48,606 bases of DNA from an uncultured Bacteroidales bacterium (GCA_947176235.1 CAMWPM010000012.1:1-48606); one strand, 5' to 3'; counted from the stretch's first letter, positions 1 to 8,703 are shown. Translations and numbers: made by a program. The notes: generated by a model not told the origin, from the sequence alone.

Positions 1-156
1 CTCCAACATTGCTCTCTCGCCCTCGCGCCAAAATCACGCCGTAATCTTTAAGCCGCACGACGGCCGGTGGGGGCTTTCGGTGCGATGTCCCGGTCACAGT
101 GCTCCAACATTGCTCTCTCGCCCTCGCGCCAAAATCACGCCGTAATCTTTAAGCCG
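1..156. repeat. Direct repeat pair, 55 bp perfect, period 101 bp
   Basis: Bases 1-55 are identical to bases 102-156. The match continues imperfectly for about 30 more bases in each copy (the shared block ctttcggtgcg occurs in both). It lies downstream of the S41 protease gene and outside any gene I can support. Because the first copy begins exactly at base 1 and the perfect match is exactly 55 bases, it may be an assembly-graph boundary or the end of a longer tandem array cut off by the contig edge. Confidence 0.85.
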
Positions 157-201
157 GGCGGTGCCGGGGGGAGCTTTCGGTGCGGTATGTGGCAGATTAC
201 T

Positions 202-1224
202 TTACTGAGGCGTGCAGATGTGTGCAATGGCGGCTTCAATCATCGTGTCGATACCATCCAGAGCAAGCACAGGATCAAGATCGACTTCGCACCCGGGAGT
301 GGGTGCCACTCCATTCTCCGTCGATACGCCTTTGGCATCAAGGAGCGAACAAGCGGAAAATCTGATTCCCCACCCGCAAGGAAGTTCGGAAGAGAATGGC
401 ATTCCGCTTCCTCCGCCCGTGGTTGCGCCCATGATGGTGGCTGTGGGGACGTGGTTCATTACAGCCACAAAGTTATTTGCGGCAGAGTAGGTGGAGCGGT
501 TGGTGAGCACAACAACCGGTTTTATCCAACGGATGTGAGGTTCGGCAGTAGGCTGGAAATAGTAGGCATAAGGTTCGGAGAAATCGCTGTGTCCCGGACC
601 AGTCTTGTGGGAAATGTAGCCGGCAAGTGTGCGTGAGGTAATGAAACGCGATACGAGAGTTTCGACATTGCTGATTGCTCCACCACCATTGTCGCGGACG
701 TCGATGATGATGCCGTCGCACGTGGCGAGATGAACGAAGATGGCATCCCAGTTGCCATCGCCGAGAGCCATGTCGAATGACGGATAGCGAATATAGCCGA
801 TGTTGTCGTGGAGAATTCCGAAGTTGACTCCTCCGATGGAGCGGTAGTTGAAATTGAAGTAATATTCCTCAACAAGCCGCTCCTGATAATTCTGGGGGTA
901 GTCGCTCCACCAGCGCCTGTAGTAGGAAGTGTTGAAAGAAGCGGACAGGTTGACATGACCGTCACGAAGCTCGTCGAGCATGTCGGAACATACATTGAAA
1001 AGTTCCTCGCGCGACATTGACGGGTTGAGGCGGGCGGAATAGACTTTGTATATCTCATTCCAGTCGATTCCCTTGGAGTCGAGGAAGCAATAGTGCTGAT
1101 CGATAATTGACCACAGAGCATCGAAGTTGCCCTGCACGTCGTTGTCGTAGTCGGGGAGCTCATGGCAGCCCGTGAGCGAGATGGCTACAACGATGGTTGA
1201 GAATATGTGGCGAAGTTTTGTCAT
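202..1224 (-). CDS. S41 family peptidase, lipoprotein
   Basis: The 340-residue product starts with a lipoprotein signal (lipobox LTGC, Cys20), so it is probably anchored in an envelope membrane. Residues 30-100 look like the N-terminal helical region of tail-specific proteases. Residues 140-300 carry the S41 core, including IIIDVRDNGGG (about 172-182) and NRSTYSAAN (242-250), where Ser247 is the likely nucleophile. A separate PDZ domain is not obvious. S41 enzymes are C-terminal processing serine proteases; the substrate here is unknown. The gene is last in a minus-strand run after topoisomerase IV and the DUF3316-type gene, with a 15-nt gap to the latter, so it is probably co-transcribed. 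Family call is firm; role is open. Confidence 0.85.
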   Translation of the reverse strand: MTKLRHIFSTIVVAISLTGCHELPDYDNDVQGNFDALWSIIDQHYCFLDSKGIDWNEIYKVYSARLNPSMSREELFNVCSDMLDELRDGHVNLSASFNTSYYRRWWSDYPQNYQERLVEEYYFNFNYRSIGGVNFGILHDNIGYIRYPSFDMALGDGNWDAIFVHLATCDGIIIDVRDNGGGAISNVETLVSRFITSRTLAGYISHKTGPGHSDFSEPYAYYFQPTAEPHIRWIKPVVVLTNRSTYSAANNFVAVMNHVPTATIMGATTGGGSGMPFSSELPCGWGIRFSACSLLDAKGVSTENGVAPTPGCEVDLDPVLALDGIDTMIEAAIAHICTPQ

Positions 1225-1239
1225 TGTCGGAAGCGCTGA

Positions 1240-2133
1240 TTAATAGAGGGCGGAGATGATGCGTGCGGTGGGGGAGATGGCGGATAATCCGCTCCGTGAA
1301 GGGACGGAAATCCATTCGTTGACAATGCCAAGGACGAATGAATGTGTGATTACCCGCGAAGTGATGCCGCTGACGCGGGTTGAAAGGATGTCGCCGCGAT
1401 AACCGATGCGGAGGCGAGTGGAGCCTAACGCTAGATCGGCTGTCAGAGAGTGGTTGTAGACGAAATAGTTGCCCCACCAGGCTGCATGGGCGAGCCCGTT
1501 ATGGTTGCCGAGCCAGATTTCGTAATATAGTTCGCCATAGTCGGGGGAGAAGAATGCGCCGGTCACTGGCAATTCTGCCTGATAGCGGAGAAGAATGGGG
1601 AGCCGGGAGATGCGGGTGGACCATGTGGCATAACCTTTCAGTCCGATAGTCCATGCTGCTTTTCCGGCGACGGGGTTGTTGCCGTTGCGGCGGTTGTAAA
1701 TCGCTCCTCCGTCGATACCGGTCGTCCCGCCAATAGCAAGAGTGATGGCGCGGGGGAGCCTCCAGCGATGCATCATAGCCCATGATGCTTGCAGGCTAAG
1801 GCGGTACATATCGGCGTTGCGGGCGGGATTTTCGGTGATGTCGGCATCAATCCCGACGTTGAGCTGCATGACCCAGCGGTCGGGGGAGAAACGCATGGCT
1901 TGCATCCGTTCGTATTGCAGCGAGAGGTTGCTGCCGGTGTAGCGCAGGGGTGTGAGATATGTGTCGGCAAGGTTTGCAGAACCGGCTCCGATCATGAATG
2001 CGGAAGCCACAGGACGGATTACGGAGGCGGGACTGTCACCGTTGTCGGCAGCTTTTGTGGTAACGGAGACAGAGAGCAGGCAGAGCGCAACGGAAAGAAT
2101 GGCGCGGGAGAATATACGAGTAATCTCTTTCAT
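1240..2133 (-). CDS. DUF3316-type exported protein
   Basis: The 297-residue product has an N-terminal signal peptide (hydrophobic stretch about residues 9-26, cleavage near KAA). The rest is rich in alternating polar and hydrophobic segments with many Tyr and Trp, as in an outer-membrane beta-barrel. Composition and layout resemble the Bacteroidota DUF3316 family, which has no established function. It follows the topoisomerase IV gene by 11 nt and precedes the S41 protease by 15 nt on the same strand, so the three are probably one transcript. The family assignment is from memory of the pattern and is moderate; exported location is better supported. Confidence 0.65.
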   Translation of the reverse strand: MKEITRIFSRAILSVALCLLSVSVTTKAADNGDSPASVIRPVASAFMIGAGSANLADTYLTPLRYTGSNLSLQYERMQAMRFSPDRWVMQLNVGIDADITENPARNADMYRLSLQASWAMMHRWRLPRAITLAIGGTTGIDGGAIYNRRNGNNPVAGKAAWTIGLKGYATWSTRISRLPILLRYQAELPVTGAFFSPDYGELYYEIWLGNHNGLAHAAWWGNYFVYNHSLTADLALGSTRLRIGYRGDILSTRVSGITSRVITHSFVLGIVNEWISVPSRSGLSAISPTARIISALY

Positions 2134-2144
2134 GGCAATGAATG

Positions 2145-4841
2145 TCAGAAGATGCGTTGCTGTCCGTTGATTTCGTCGCGTACCTCCTCGTCCGAGAGGT
2201 CATCAGTGCCGTCAGCCTCAGCAGAAGTTTCAGCCGGATTCTCACTGTCGGCTGTTTCTTCTTCCGAGTCGGTTTCGCCAGTGGGGCGCGGATCAATTTC
2301 AGAAATTGATTCTACTGCCCAAGTAGTGAGGCGTTTGCCACGTGCCTTGAACGACTTTACGGCAATAAACTCATCGGCATCAATAATGAAGGGTCCACGG
2401 AATGCGTCATCGCCTCCGGGAGTTACTTCAAATCGGGGCAGAACGGTGTCAGTCAATAGAATAAGGGTGGAGTCGGGGTTGTCGCCGAGGAAACGGGTGC
2501 GCTTGTTGGTCGGCTCGAAGGTAAAGCGTTTGACGTAGGGGTAGCCCTGGTCGGCATCATTGAGGATAGCTGTCCAGACATGTCCCTGACGGAATTTCTC
2601 GATGCGCAGGATGTTGTCCTCGTAGTGATTTTCGGCAGAGAAGGAACTGACGTAGTATTCGCCTGATTTGAGGATGACAAGGATACGGTCGGTGCCGAGA
2701 AATTCTCCGAGATAATTGCCTCTGCCTTCGTAGTTGAGACGGAGTACATCGGGGTCAAACCACACCTGACGTCCGCCCAATGTCGACGTGCCCTCTTTCT
2801 TGAGGGAGAATCGATGAACCTCGTTCTTCGTCACGATATTACCCTGGCTCTGGCGTCCCTTGATCGCGAGCTCTGAGAAGTCGACGTCGAACTGGAGCTT
2901 GTTGAGGCGAGGCTTGGGCTTGAGGGTGACTTTCACGGTCTCCGCCTCGCCGTTGGGGTTGGCGGTGAACCATGCTACGCGGGAGCCCGGAAGTCCCTGG
3001 GTCAGATTATATTCTTTGTCGCGTGTTACACCGGTGACAGCGAAGCGTTTCATGAAGAATGTGCCGCCACGACCGTTCTGATAGATGACGTTGTAGATAG
3101 TGCGGGTGTCGTTGCGCTTAAACACGTCGATGTGGATGATATTTTTGTCGACAAACAGTTTGTCGGCGACTTTTACCACCTTGTAGCGTCCGTCACGATA
3201 GAAGATTATGATGTCGTCGATCGACGAGCAGTTGCACACAAACTCGTCCTTCTTGAGTGACGTGCCAATAAATCCTTCCTCGCGGTTGATGTAGAGCTTT
3301 TCGTTGGCTTCAGCCACGGTGGCCGCCGCTATGGAATCGAAGTTTCGGAGGGTGGTGCGTCGGGGAAAATTGTGACCGTATTTCTTCTTCAATCCTTCGT
3401 ACCAGCTTATGGTATAGTCGGTAAGATGGTCGAGGTGGTCCTGTAATTCGCTTATTCTGTCGTGATAGGATGCAATGAGTTCGTCGGCTTTCGTGGAGTT
3501 GAATTTCAGGATACGTGCCATCTTGATTTCCATTAGCCGCAGAAGATCGTCGGTGGTGACGGGGCGTAGGAAGGAGGGTTTGAACGGTTCCAGCCGGGAG
3601 TCGATGTGGGCAAGGGCATGATCCATCGTCGGGCTTTCCTCAAATTCCTTGTCCTTATAGATCCGCTCCTCGATGAAGATTTTTTCGAGCGATGCGAACT
3701 GAAGCTGCTCACGCACCTCACCAAGCTGAATCTCAAGCTCACGACCGAGAAGAGTGCGGGTTGTGCGGACGCTGTGGCGCAGGACATCGCTCACGCCCAG
3801 AAACTGGGGCTTGCGGTCGGAGATCACGCAGCAGTTGGGTGAGATGGATACTTCACAGTCGGTGAATGCATAGAGAGCGTCGATAGCCTTGTCGCTCGAC
3901 GTGCCGGGCTGGAGGTGAACGAGGATAAGGGCAGTCTCAGCCGTGTTGTCGTCGACCTTGCGGATCTTGATCTTACCCTTTTCGAATGCTTTCAGGATTG
4001 AGTCGATGACGACACTTGTTGTCTTGCCGAAAGGAATCTCGGTGATGGCAAGAGTCTTGTTGTCGATCTTCTCAATTTTAGCACGCACTTTGACTGCTCC
4101 ACCGCGCTCGCCGTCGTTGTAGCGCGAAACGTCGAGGAATCCCCCTGTGGGGAAGTCGGGATAGAGGGTGAATGGCTCGTCGCGCAGATATGCCACTGCG
4201 GCGTCAAGAATTTCGTTGAAGTTGTGGGGGAGGATTTTGGAAGATAGCCCGACGGCAATTCCCTCGACACCCTGGAAGAGGAGCAGGGGAAATTTAGCGG
4301 GGAGCACTACGGGTTCTTTCTTTCTGCCGTCGTAGCTCGGAGTCCATTCAGTAATCTTGGAGTTGTAGAGAGTCTCGAGGGCGAAGGGGGAGAGGCGGGC
4401 TTCAATGTAACGTCCTGCGGCAGCGGAAGCACCCGTCAGTATGTTTCCCCAGTTGCCTTGTGTCTCGATCAGAAGTTCTTTCTGTCCGAGGGTTACGAGG
4501 GCATCGTTGATCGAAGCGTCGCCGTGGGGGTGATATTGCATCGTGTTGCCGACGATGTTTGCCACCTTGTTGAATCGACCGTCATCGAGCGTCTTCATGG
4601 AGTGGAGGATGCGGCGCTGTACGGGTTTCAATCCGTCGTCGATATGGGGGACGGCGCGCTCCAGAATGACGTAGGAAGCGTAGTCGAGATACCAGTTGCG
4701 GAACATGTTGCGCAACTGAGGCTTTGCTCCCGGCACGGTGACGACGGGGTCAGCAGGAGAGGACGGCTGCCGGGTGGCGGGGGAGTTGGCGGTATCAGAC
4801 GAAAGTGATGAATCGGGGTTTATGACGTTTTCTTCGCTCAT
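2145..4841 (-). CDS. parC: DNA topoisomerase IV subunit A (GyrA/ParC family)
   Basis: The 898-residue protein is the DNA breakage-reunion subunit of a type IIA topoisomerase, which decatenates daughter chromosomes together with a ParE subunit not present in this window. The N-terminal half has the GyrA/ParC hallmarks: RNWYLDYASYVI, the DGLKPVQRRIL motif, the YHPHGD block and the active-site tyrosine in AAGRYIEARLSP (about residue 143). The C-terminal region (about 520-820) resembles the beta-pinwheel DNA-wrapping domain but lacks an obvious GyrA-box, which favours ParC over GyrA. The last 70 residues are acidic and low complexity. It is the first gene of a minus-strand run, with a TAnnTTTG-type box about 46 bp upstream. 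Confidence 0.9.
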   Translation of the reverse strand: MSEENVINPDSSLSSDTANSPATRQPSSPADPVVTVPGAKPQLRNMFRNWYLDYASYVILERAVPHIDDGLKPVQRRILHSMKTLDDGRFNKVANIVGNTMQYHPHGDASINDALVTLGQKELLIETQGNWGNILTGASAAAGRYIEARLSPFALETLYNSKITEWTPSYDGRKKEPVVLPAKFPLLLFQGVEGIAVGLSSKILPHNFNEILDAAVAYLRDEPFTLYPDFPTGGFLDVSRYNDGERGGAVKVRAKIEKIDNKTLAITEIPFGKTTSVVIDSILKAFEKGKIKIRKVDDNTAETALILVHLQPGTSSDKAIDALYAFTDCEVSISPNCCVISDRKPQFLGVSDVLRHSVRTTRTLLGRELEIQLGEVREQLQFASLEKIFIEERIYKDKEFEESPTMDHALAHIDSRLEPFKPSFLRPVTTDDLLRLMEIKMARILKFNSTKADELIASYHDRISELQDHLDHLTDYTISWYEGLKKKYGHNFPRRTTLRNFDSIAAATVAEANEKLYINREEGFIGTSLKKDEFVCNCSSIDDIIIFYRDGRYKVVKVADKLFVDKNIIHIDVFKRNDTRTIYNVIYQNGRGGTFFMKRFAVTGVTRDKEYNLTQGLPGSRVAWFTANPNGEAETVKVTLKPKPRLNKLQFDVDFSELAIKGRQSQGNIVTKNEVHRFSLKKEGTSTLGGRQVWFDPDVLRLNYEGRGNYLGEFLGTDRILVILKSGEYYVSSFSAENHYEDNILRIEKFRQGHVWTAILNDADQGYPYVKRFTFEPTNKRTRFLGDNPDSTLILLTDTVLPRFEVTPGGDDAFRGPFIIDADEFIAVKSFKARGKRLTTWAVESISEIDPRPTGETDSEEETADSENPAETSAEADGTDDLSDEEVRDEINGQQRIF

Positions 4842-5276
4842 GAGATGTAGAAATGAAAAAATCAGCCACTAATACAGGACGATGCACAAATTTACTGATT
4901 TTTTCCGAAATTCCGAAATTTTTTTGCGAAGTCGGTCATAATGAAGCTCATTGCAAGTATGTTGAAGGTTGTTGCGGAAACAAAAATCCGATTACTTACA
5001 GTGATATTATTTACAACTTTCGATGGGTTGCGTCTTTGCGCTCAAACGTTCAAAGGTGCTACGTGGTTAAAAATTTTAAGAAAAAGCAAGCCAGCCGAAC
5101 GTTGAGGTTGAGATATTGAGAGTTGGTTCGAATTTTTGTTCGGCTGTACTTGCAAAATTGGTATATTGTTGGACATATTTTTATCTTTTGACTTTGAAAT
5201 ATACTTGATGTATCTGACCATCGTGATTCGATGGACTCATATTTGTAATTTTTAGATGATTCGATAGATGTTGCCG
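4842..5276. other. AT-rich intergenic region, no gene recognised
   Basis: This 435-bp stretch separates parC from the small HTH genes. It contains the likely parC promoter near 4887. Short open frames occur on both strands, but their products look like translated non-coding DNA with no family resemblance. No tRNA, terminator or att site could be supported. It is visibly AT-richer than the flanking parC gene. Confidence 0.6.
4887..4894 (-). promoter_or_regulatory. Putative -7 box for parC operon
   Basis: Read on the minus strand the sequence is TAAATTTG, an exact match to the Bacteroidota -7 consensus TAnnTTTG, 45 bp upstream of the parC start. The -33 element is weak (a TTTC at about the right distance). 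Assignment rests on the consensus and position only. Confidence 0.45.
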
Positions 5277-5486
5277 TCAACGTTCTCGCCAGTAGCGTTT
5301 GATTTCTTTTCCGGTGAAAAGTTTACGACCGCTTTTAGAGGTTTTCCAGTCAAGACCGCCATATCGTCGTCCCAGCAGTGCGAGACGGCTTATTGTGTTA
5401 CGGTGTAGTCCGAGAATTCGGGAAGTCTCAGTTATTCCACCCCTCCAGGAGTCAGGTATATCGGGACAAGTGTTTACAAGATTCAT
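5277..5486 (-). CDS. Small helix-turn-helix protein (paralogue A)
   Basis: The 69-residue protein contains a predicted HTH around residues 17-40 (TETSRILGLHRNTISR) followed by a basic segment and a GKEIKRYW C-terminal motif. This layout resembles MerR/excisionase-type DNA-binding domains. It is a clear paralogue of the gene at 5535-5744 (41 of 69 positions identical by eye, same length, both ending in GKEIKR-x-W). It lies at the 3' end of the AlbA_2 islet and is probably co-transcribed. Excisionase, copy-control or autoregulatory functions are all possible; no target is known. Confidence 0.65.
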   Translation of the reverse strand: MNLVNTCPDIPDSWRGGITETSRILGLHRNTISRLALLGRRYGGLDWKTSKSGRKLFTGKEIKRYWRER

Positions 5487-5534
5487 AAGCCTTGATCAAG
5501 TAAGAGTTAAGAGTGGGTCTATCAGGGATAGACA

Positions 5535-5744
5535 TTAGTATTCATTCCAGAATCGTTTGATTTCCTTACCGTAGTAAACAGTTCTGCCCCGTTTGCTTTT
5601 CTTCCCTTCAATACCGCCACCTTTTCGCCCCAGCTTTGTGTACCTTATGATGGTATCATCGCTGAGACCGAGAATTCGGGCAGTATCGGTAACTCCGCCT
5701 TTCCAGTCGTCGGGGATATCGGGACAAATATTAACGAGACCCAT
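5535..5744 (-). CDS. Small helix-turn-helix protein (paralogue B)
   Basis: The 69-residue protein shares the CPDIPD start, the HTH (TDTARILGLSDDTIIR), a glycine-lysine-rich turn and the GKEIKRFW end with the neighbour at 5277-5486. It is therefore a tandem duplicate that has diverged to about 60% identity. The two genes are 48 bp apart. The turn region (residues 40-55) is more basic here than in paralogue A, which could mean different DNA specificity. Coding status is supported by conservation between the two copies rather than by recognition of a named family. Confidence 0.65.
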   Translation of the reverse strand: MGLVNICPDIPDDWKGGVTDTARILGLSDDTIIRYTKLGRKGGGIEGKKSKRGRTVYYGKEIKRFWNEY

Positions 5745-5774
5745 AATCTGTTCTGTTAAGTCTGTAAGTAAGGA

Positions 5775-5999
5775 TCAGGTAAGGGCAGGGGAGGGCTCTC
5801 CGGGTGTACGAAGGACCACGGAGAGGGTTTTGAATGATTTCGAAGCCTTAATGACCTTGCCTTTTGGTTTCATCTCCTTGATGACCTGGATAGCGGTCTG
5901 ATAGGCAGATTCAACTTCGTCGGCGCTGTTGAAAGCGAGGGGAAGGAACTGACCGGGAGCCATGTCCCGTACCATTTTACGAGTAAGTGTAGCGGTCAT
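5775..5999 (-). CDS. Hypothetical 74-residue protein
   Basis: I do not recognise this protein. It has no signal peptide or membrane segment. Residues 28-55 are predicted helical and lysine-rich (IKEMKPKGKVIKASKSF). Its ATG overlaps the stop codon of the AlbA_2 gene as TAATG on the minus strand, a classic sign of translational coupling, and it is 30 bp before the first HTH gene. The architecture suggests a small accessory or DNA-associated factor in a four-gene unit, but nothing in the sequence defines its function. Confidence 0.6.
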   Translation of the reverse strand: MTATLTRKMVRDMAPGQFLPLAFNSADEVESAYQTAIQVIKEMKPKGKVIKASKSFKTLSVVLRTPGEPSPALT

Positions 6000-7438
6000 T
6001 ATCTACAGTAATATCCTCCAGTCTTATTAGAGCCGCGATATTCTACAAAGCCCATTTCGCCTAACACTTTTAAGGCTCTTTTCACGGTGGCCTCACTTTT
6101 ACCTACGATAGGAGTGATGTTTACTCGACTTATACCTGGATGCTCTCTGATAACTTTAAGAATATTCTTCTCAACTACCGAAAGCAAAGTTATCGGGTCA
6201 TTTATCGGGTCATTTATCGGGTCATTTATCGGGTCATACTTGTGATCCGATAAATTCGGACGTATGAAAGTTACCTTCACAACACCTCTTTCATCGGTTA
6301 CAGTTGGCTGTGGTAGCCCGGCTCGTTCACACTCTTCAAATATCAAAGACAATCCTCTTCCCCAATGTTCAATAACGCCACTGTAATACATCACGCGTGC
6401 TATTGTCTCGTTTGGTGGTTCCGATGTATGGGAGTCAAGTACATGAGAGCCGTATGTAAGTTTGTTCGCTGGAATATCTTCAGGGAGCATCCCCGCGTTT
6501 TCAATCTCTATGCGGTCATCATATATGGCAACGCCAACCGATGCTGTCTTTCTCCAATCCATGTGCGCCAGTGCATTAGCACAACACTCTCGCAAAGCAT
6601 TTATTGGTACTTCCAACTCATCCTTGCGATACATGCCGTCGAACCGACTTGTAACTGAGAGGTGCTTTAGGAAGAAGGGGGTAACCTCATTCAGCAAATC
6701 AAAGATGTTGCCTTCAATCTGTTGGTTGTCGATGAAATCTCGTTTGTCCTTACCACGGAATCGGGCAAGCCGAATAATGCAGTTGTGATAGTAAAAGAAG
6801 TCTTTGCCAAAAAGAACAGCGGCGGCATTGCTGTACACACCATTCTTGAGTACTTTGAATTTTTCAAGAATGGCAATTGGGTCACGCGTGTAGGCACCGT
6901 CTTTCAACCTACCTAATTCAAGTGCCTGACGAATTGCCCAATGTATGCGGCTTTCATCAAGATCCTCAAATTTCAGATTTTCGTTTGGCAAGGAATCCCA
7001 TTTGTATTTGAGACCGCCGCGGTGCATAATCATACGCGAATATCTATCGTGTGGCATAACAGATGTTACGCTGTCATGACGTTGATATGGTCTGCCATCG
7101 TATGAATATGGTTTATCGGGATTGTTTCCCTCTGCTTCAAATACTATCAACTGTTTGTCGGAATCATTCAGCAGGATATATTTTTGACGGATTTCCACCG
7201 ATGGTTCAAAGCGACGCAGAGCATCGCCGATCATACGTGTAGTCTTATCGCCAATTTCCTGTCCTACAATTTTACCGGAATTTTTTACGCCAAAGATTAC
7301 AATACCACCTTTGCCATTGAGCATTCCACACAATGTTTCCATCCCTCGGTCAAGTTGACCTGTGGTCTCTTTAAACTCAACGTCAACTCCTTCATGGTTT
7401 TCAGCCAAATGCTGTATGTAGTCTAAGTTAATCTCCAT
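5999..7438 (-). CDS. AlbA_2/Schlafen-type regulator with winged-helix C-terminus
   Basis: The 479-residue protein begins with an AlbA_2 (Schlafen AAA_4-like) domain: VEFKETTG near residue 20 and a glycine-rich GKGGIVIFGV near 42. A C-terminal ATPase-like region typical of these RecG-like regulators follows (ALRECCANALAHMDW, then IEIENAG, roughly residues 285-335). The last 50 residues look like a winged helix (ISRVNITPIVGKSEATVKRAL). A four-copy DPIN repeat links the two parts. Such proteins are usually annotated as ATP-binding transcriptional regulators and are often found in mobile or defence islands. A TAnnTTTG box lies 18 bp upstream, and it heads the islet. Confidence 0.8.
   Translation of the reverse strand: MEINLDYIQHLAENHEGVDVEFKETTGQLDRGMETLCGMLNGKGGIVIFGVKNSGKIVGQEIGDKTTRMIGDALRRFEPSVEIRQKYILLNDSDKQLIVFEAEGNNPDKPYSYDGRPYQRHDSVTSVMPHDRYSRMIMHRGGLKYKWDSLPNENLKFEDLDESRIHWAIRQALELGRLKDGAYTRDPIAILEKFKVLKNGVYSNAAAVLFGKDFFYYHNCIIRLARFRGKDKRDFIDNQQIEGNIFDLLNEVTPFFLKHLSVTSRFDGMYRKDELEVPINALRECCANALAHMDWRKTASVGVAIYDDRIEIENAGMLPEDIPANKLTYGSHVLDSHTSEPPNETIARVMYYSGVIEHWGRGLSLIFEECERAGLPQPTVTDERGVVKVTFIRPNLSDHKYDPINDPINDPINDPITLLSVVEKNILKVIREHPGISRVNITPIVGKSEATVKRALKVLGEMGFVEYRGSNKTGGYYCR
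6191..6238 (-). repeat. 12-bp tandem repeat x4 inside AlbA_2 gene (DPIN)n
   Basis: Four tandem copies of the 12-bp unit tatcgggtcatt (the last differs at one base) encode consecutive Asp-Pro-Ile-Asn units near residues 402-416. A degenerate further copy may lie just upstream. The unit is a multiple of three, so copy-number change would lengthen or shorten the linker without shifting frame. Confidence 0.95.
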
Positions 7439-7456
7439 ATATTTAAATTACAGGTA

Positions 7457-7464
7457 CAAAGTTA
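7457..7464 (-). promoter_or_regulatory. Putative -7 box for AlbA_2 islet
   Basis: The minus-strand sequence TAACTTTG matches TAnnTTTG exactly and lies 18 bp before the start codon at 7438. A TTTG at 7481-7484 could be the -33 element, but the spacing of 16 bp is shorter than usual. Confidence 0.5.
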
Positions 7465-7866
7465 CAATTTTTTTGAGATTCAAAGCAATTACAGACAAAA
7501 AGACTGTACTGCCTCTCAGAAAGTACCATTCCATTTGATAACCTCCATAAGGTTTGCTCGAGAGGTAGGGTGTGAAATTTCGGAGCTATTATTCTATAGC
7601 TCCAAAAGAGAATTTGACTTGACTTCCCTTGTATTGTTTTGTATTGAATCAACACAATAAATCCAAAGTGGTATATAAATTTGTATTTATTAGTACGATA
7701 TCATGTATCGGGGTAGATTCGAATTTGTCTTGGGATATTCGATCATGACGCAATGTGTTGAAATATATATGGGAAAGGGTGCTGAAAGGTGTTATTTTGA
7801 ATTTTGCGTCGAAGAATCAATTTTGGGATGGAAATGTTTGAGAAGCAGAGGGATAGGTGGCTTGGA
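7465..7866. other. AT-rich intergenic region, nothing recognised
   Basis: This 400-bp stretch between the AlbA_2 islet and the GLPGLI/receptor operon holds no gene I can support. A 70-codon minus-strand frame at 7443-7655 looks like random translation. A small perfect hairpin (cgata-tcatg-tatcg) occurs near 7700 without a T-tract. Base composition is AT-rich. Confidence 0.5.
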
Positions 7867-8703
7867 TCAGTAGTCGGTTTCGATGAAGTCGACGGTGGCG
7901 CGGGAGGCGAAGATTGAGTCGGAGATGTCGTTGCCGTTTTCATCCTCAACTTTTACGAGTGATATGCCTTGCAGCTGGCTGTTGAGCCGGCTCAATGTGT
8001 TGTCGAGGAACGTGCGTTTTTCTTTCAGGAAGTCAGTACGTGTGGTACGCTCATAATCATCCGCCAGATAAACGGGTGTGATAGCTTTATCGGAGAGTTG
8101 AAGTCCGGTGGCTTCAAAACGGTACTGACCGCCTTCGGATTCTGCCAACAGAATCAGTCCGGGGAGTCCGTCAAATTTCCAAGGACCATTGGAACGAGGA
8201 ATCTCGGGCGAGAACCACACAGTCCATTTGCGACCGTGAAAAACGGTAGAGGCTTCCGTACAGTCGTAACCAAGGATATTCCGGGTGGAGTCGAGAATCT
8301 CCCAGTCCCATTTTTCTGGAACTTCGTCATACGAGAATTTGTTGAGTCCGGCAGTGTCGTAATTGCGCACGAGACTGTCGGTGAAAGATTTCAGGACGTA
8401 ATAACTGCCATCCTTTTTCAGCATATCCTTCATCTTCCCACCGAAATAAGCACTTCGAGTCATTTCTTTATACTTGGCAGCGCCTTCAGGAGTGGAATTG
8501 AGCGAGTCAATGTACTCGGTGGTGGGGGAAAAGAATTTCGATTCATTGGCGTTGGCAAGAAGAATATATTGGTTCTTGACGTCGATCTTTCCGTTTTTCA
8601 TGTTTGGTGAAATCGCTGTATAGCTGACTTCGATGTCGGCGGTCTGTGCCATTGAAGCTATTGCCACGAAGCACATAATCAAAGAAGATACAGTTTTTTT
8701 CAT
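7867..8703 (-). CDS. GLPGLI family exported protein (3rd copy)
   Basis: The 278-residue protein has a signal peptide (MKKTVSSLIMCFVAIASMAQ) and the family signature KFDGLPGLILLAE around residues 183-195. This is preceded by the conserved WFSPEIP segment and the YDCTEASTVFHGRKW block. GLPGLI proteins (TIGR01200) are restricted mainly to Bacteroidota, are exported and have no established function. The C-terminus ends in FIETDY, shared with the paralogues upstream. Its start overlaps the end of the receptor-like gene by 4 nt, so it is translationally coupled and probably works with that outer-membrane protein. Confidence 0.88.
   Translation of the reverse strand: MKKTVSSLIMCFVAIASMAQTADIEVSYTAISPNMKNGKIDVKNQYILLANANESKFFSPTTEYIDSLNSTPEGAAKYKEMTRSAYFGGKMKDMLKKDGSYYVLKSFTDSLVRNYDTAGLNKFSYDEVPEKWDWEILDSTRNILGYDCTEASTVFHGRKWTVWFSPEIPRSNGPWKFDGLPGLILLAESEGGQYRFEATGLQLSDKAITPVYLADDYERTTRTDFLKEKRTFLDNTLSRLNSQLQGISLVKVEDENGNDISDSIFASRATVDFIETDY

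Noticed and set aside
67-636. 189-codon plus-strand frame across the direct repeat and S41 gene
   Set aside because: It overlaps the conserved protease gene and its product looks random.
7443-7655. 70-codon minus-strand frame upstream of the AlbA_2 gene
   Set aside because: It covers the likely promoter of the islet and shows no domain, signal or repeat.
5115-7725. Possible att-like direct repeats flanking the AlbA_2 islet (ttcgaattt at about 5120 and 7709)
   Set aside because: The shared core is only 9 bases in AT-rich DNA, no integrase or tRNA is present, and chance is a sufficient explanation.
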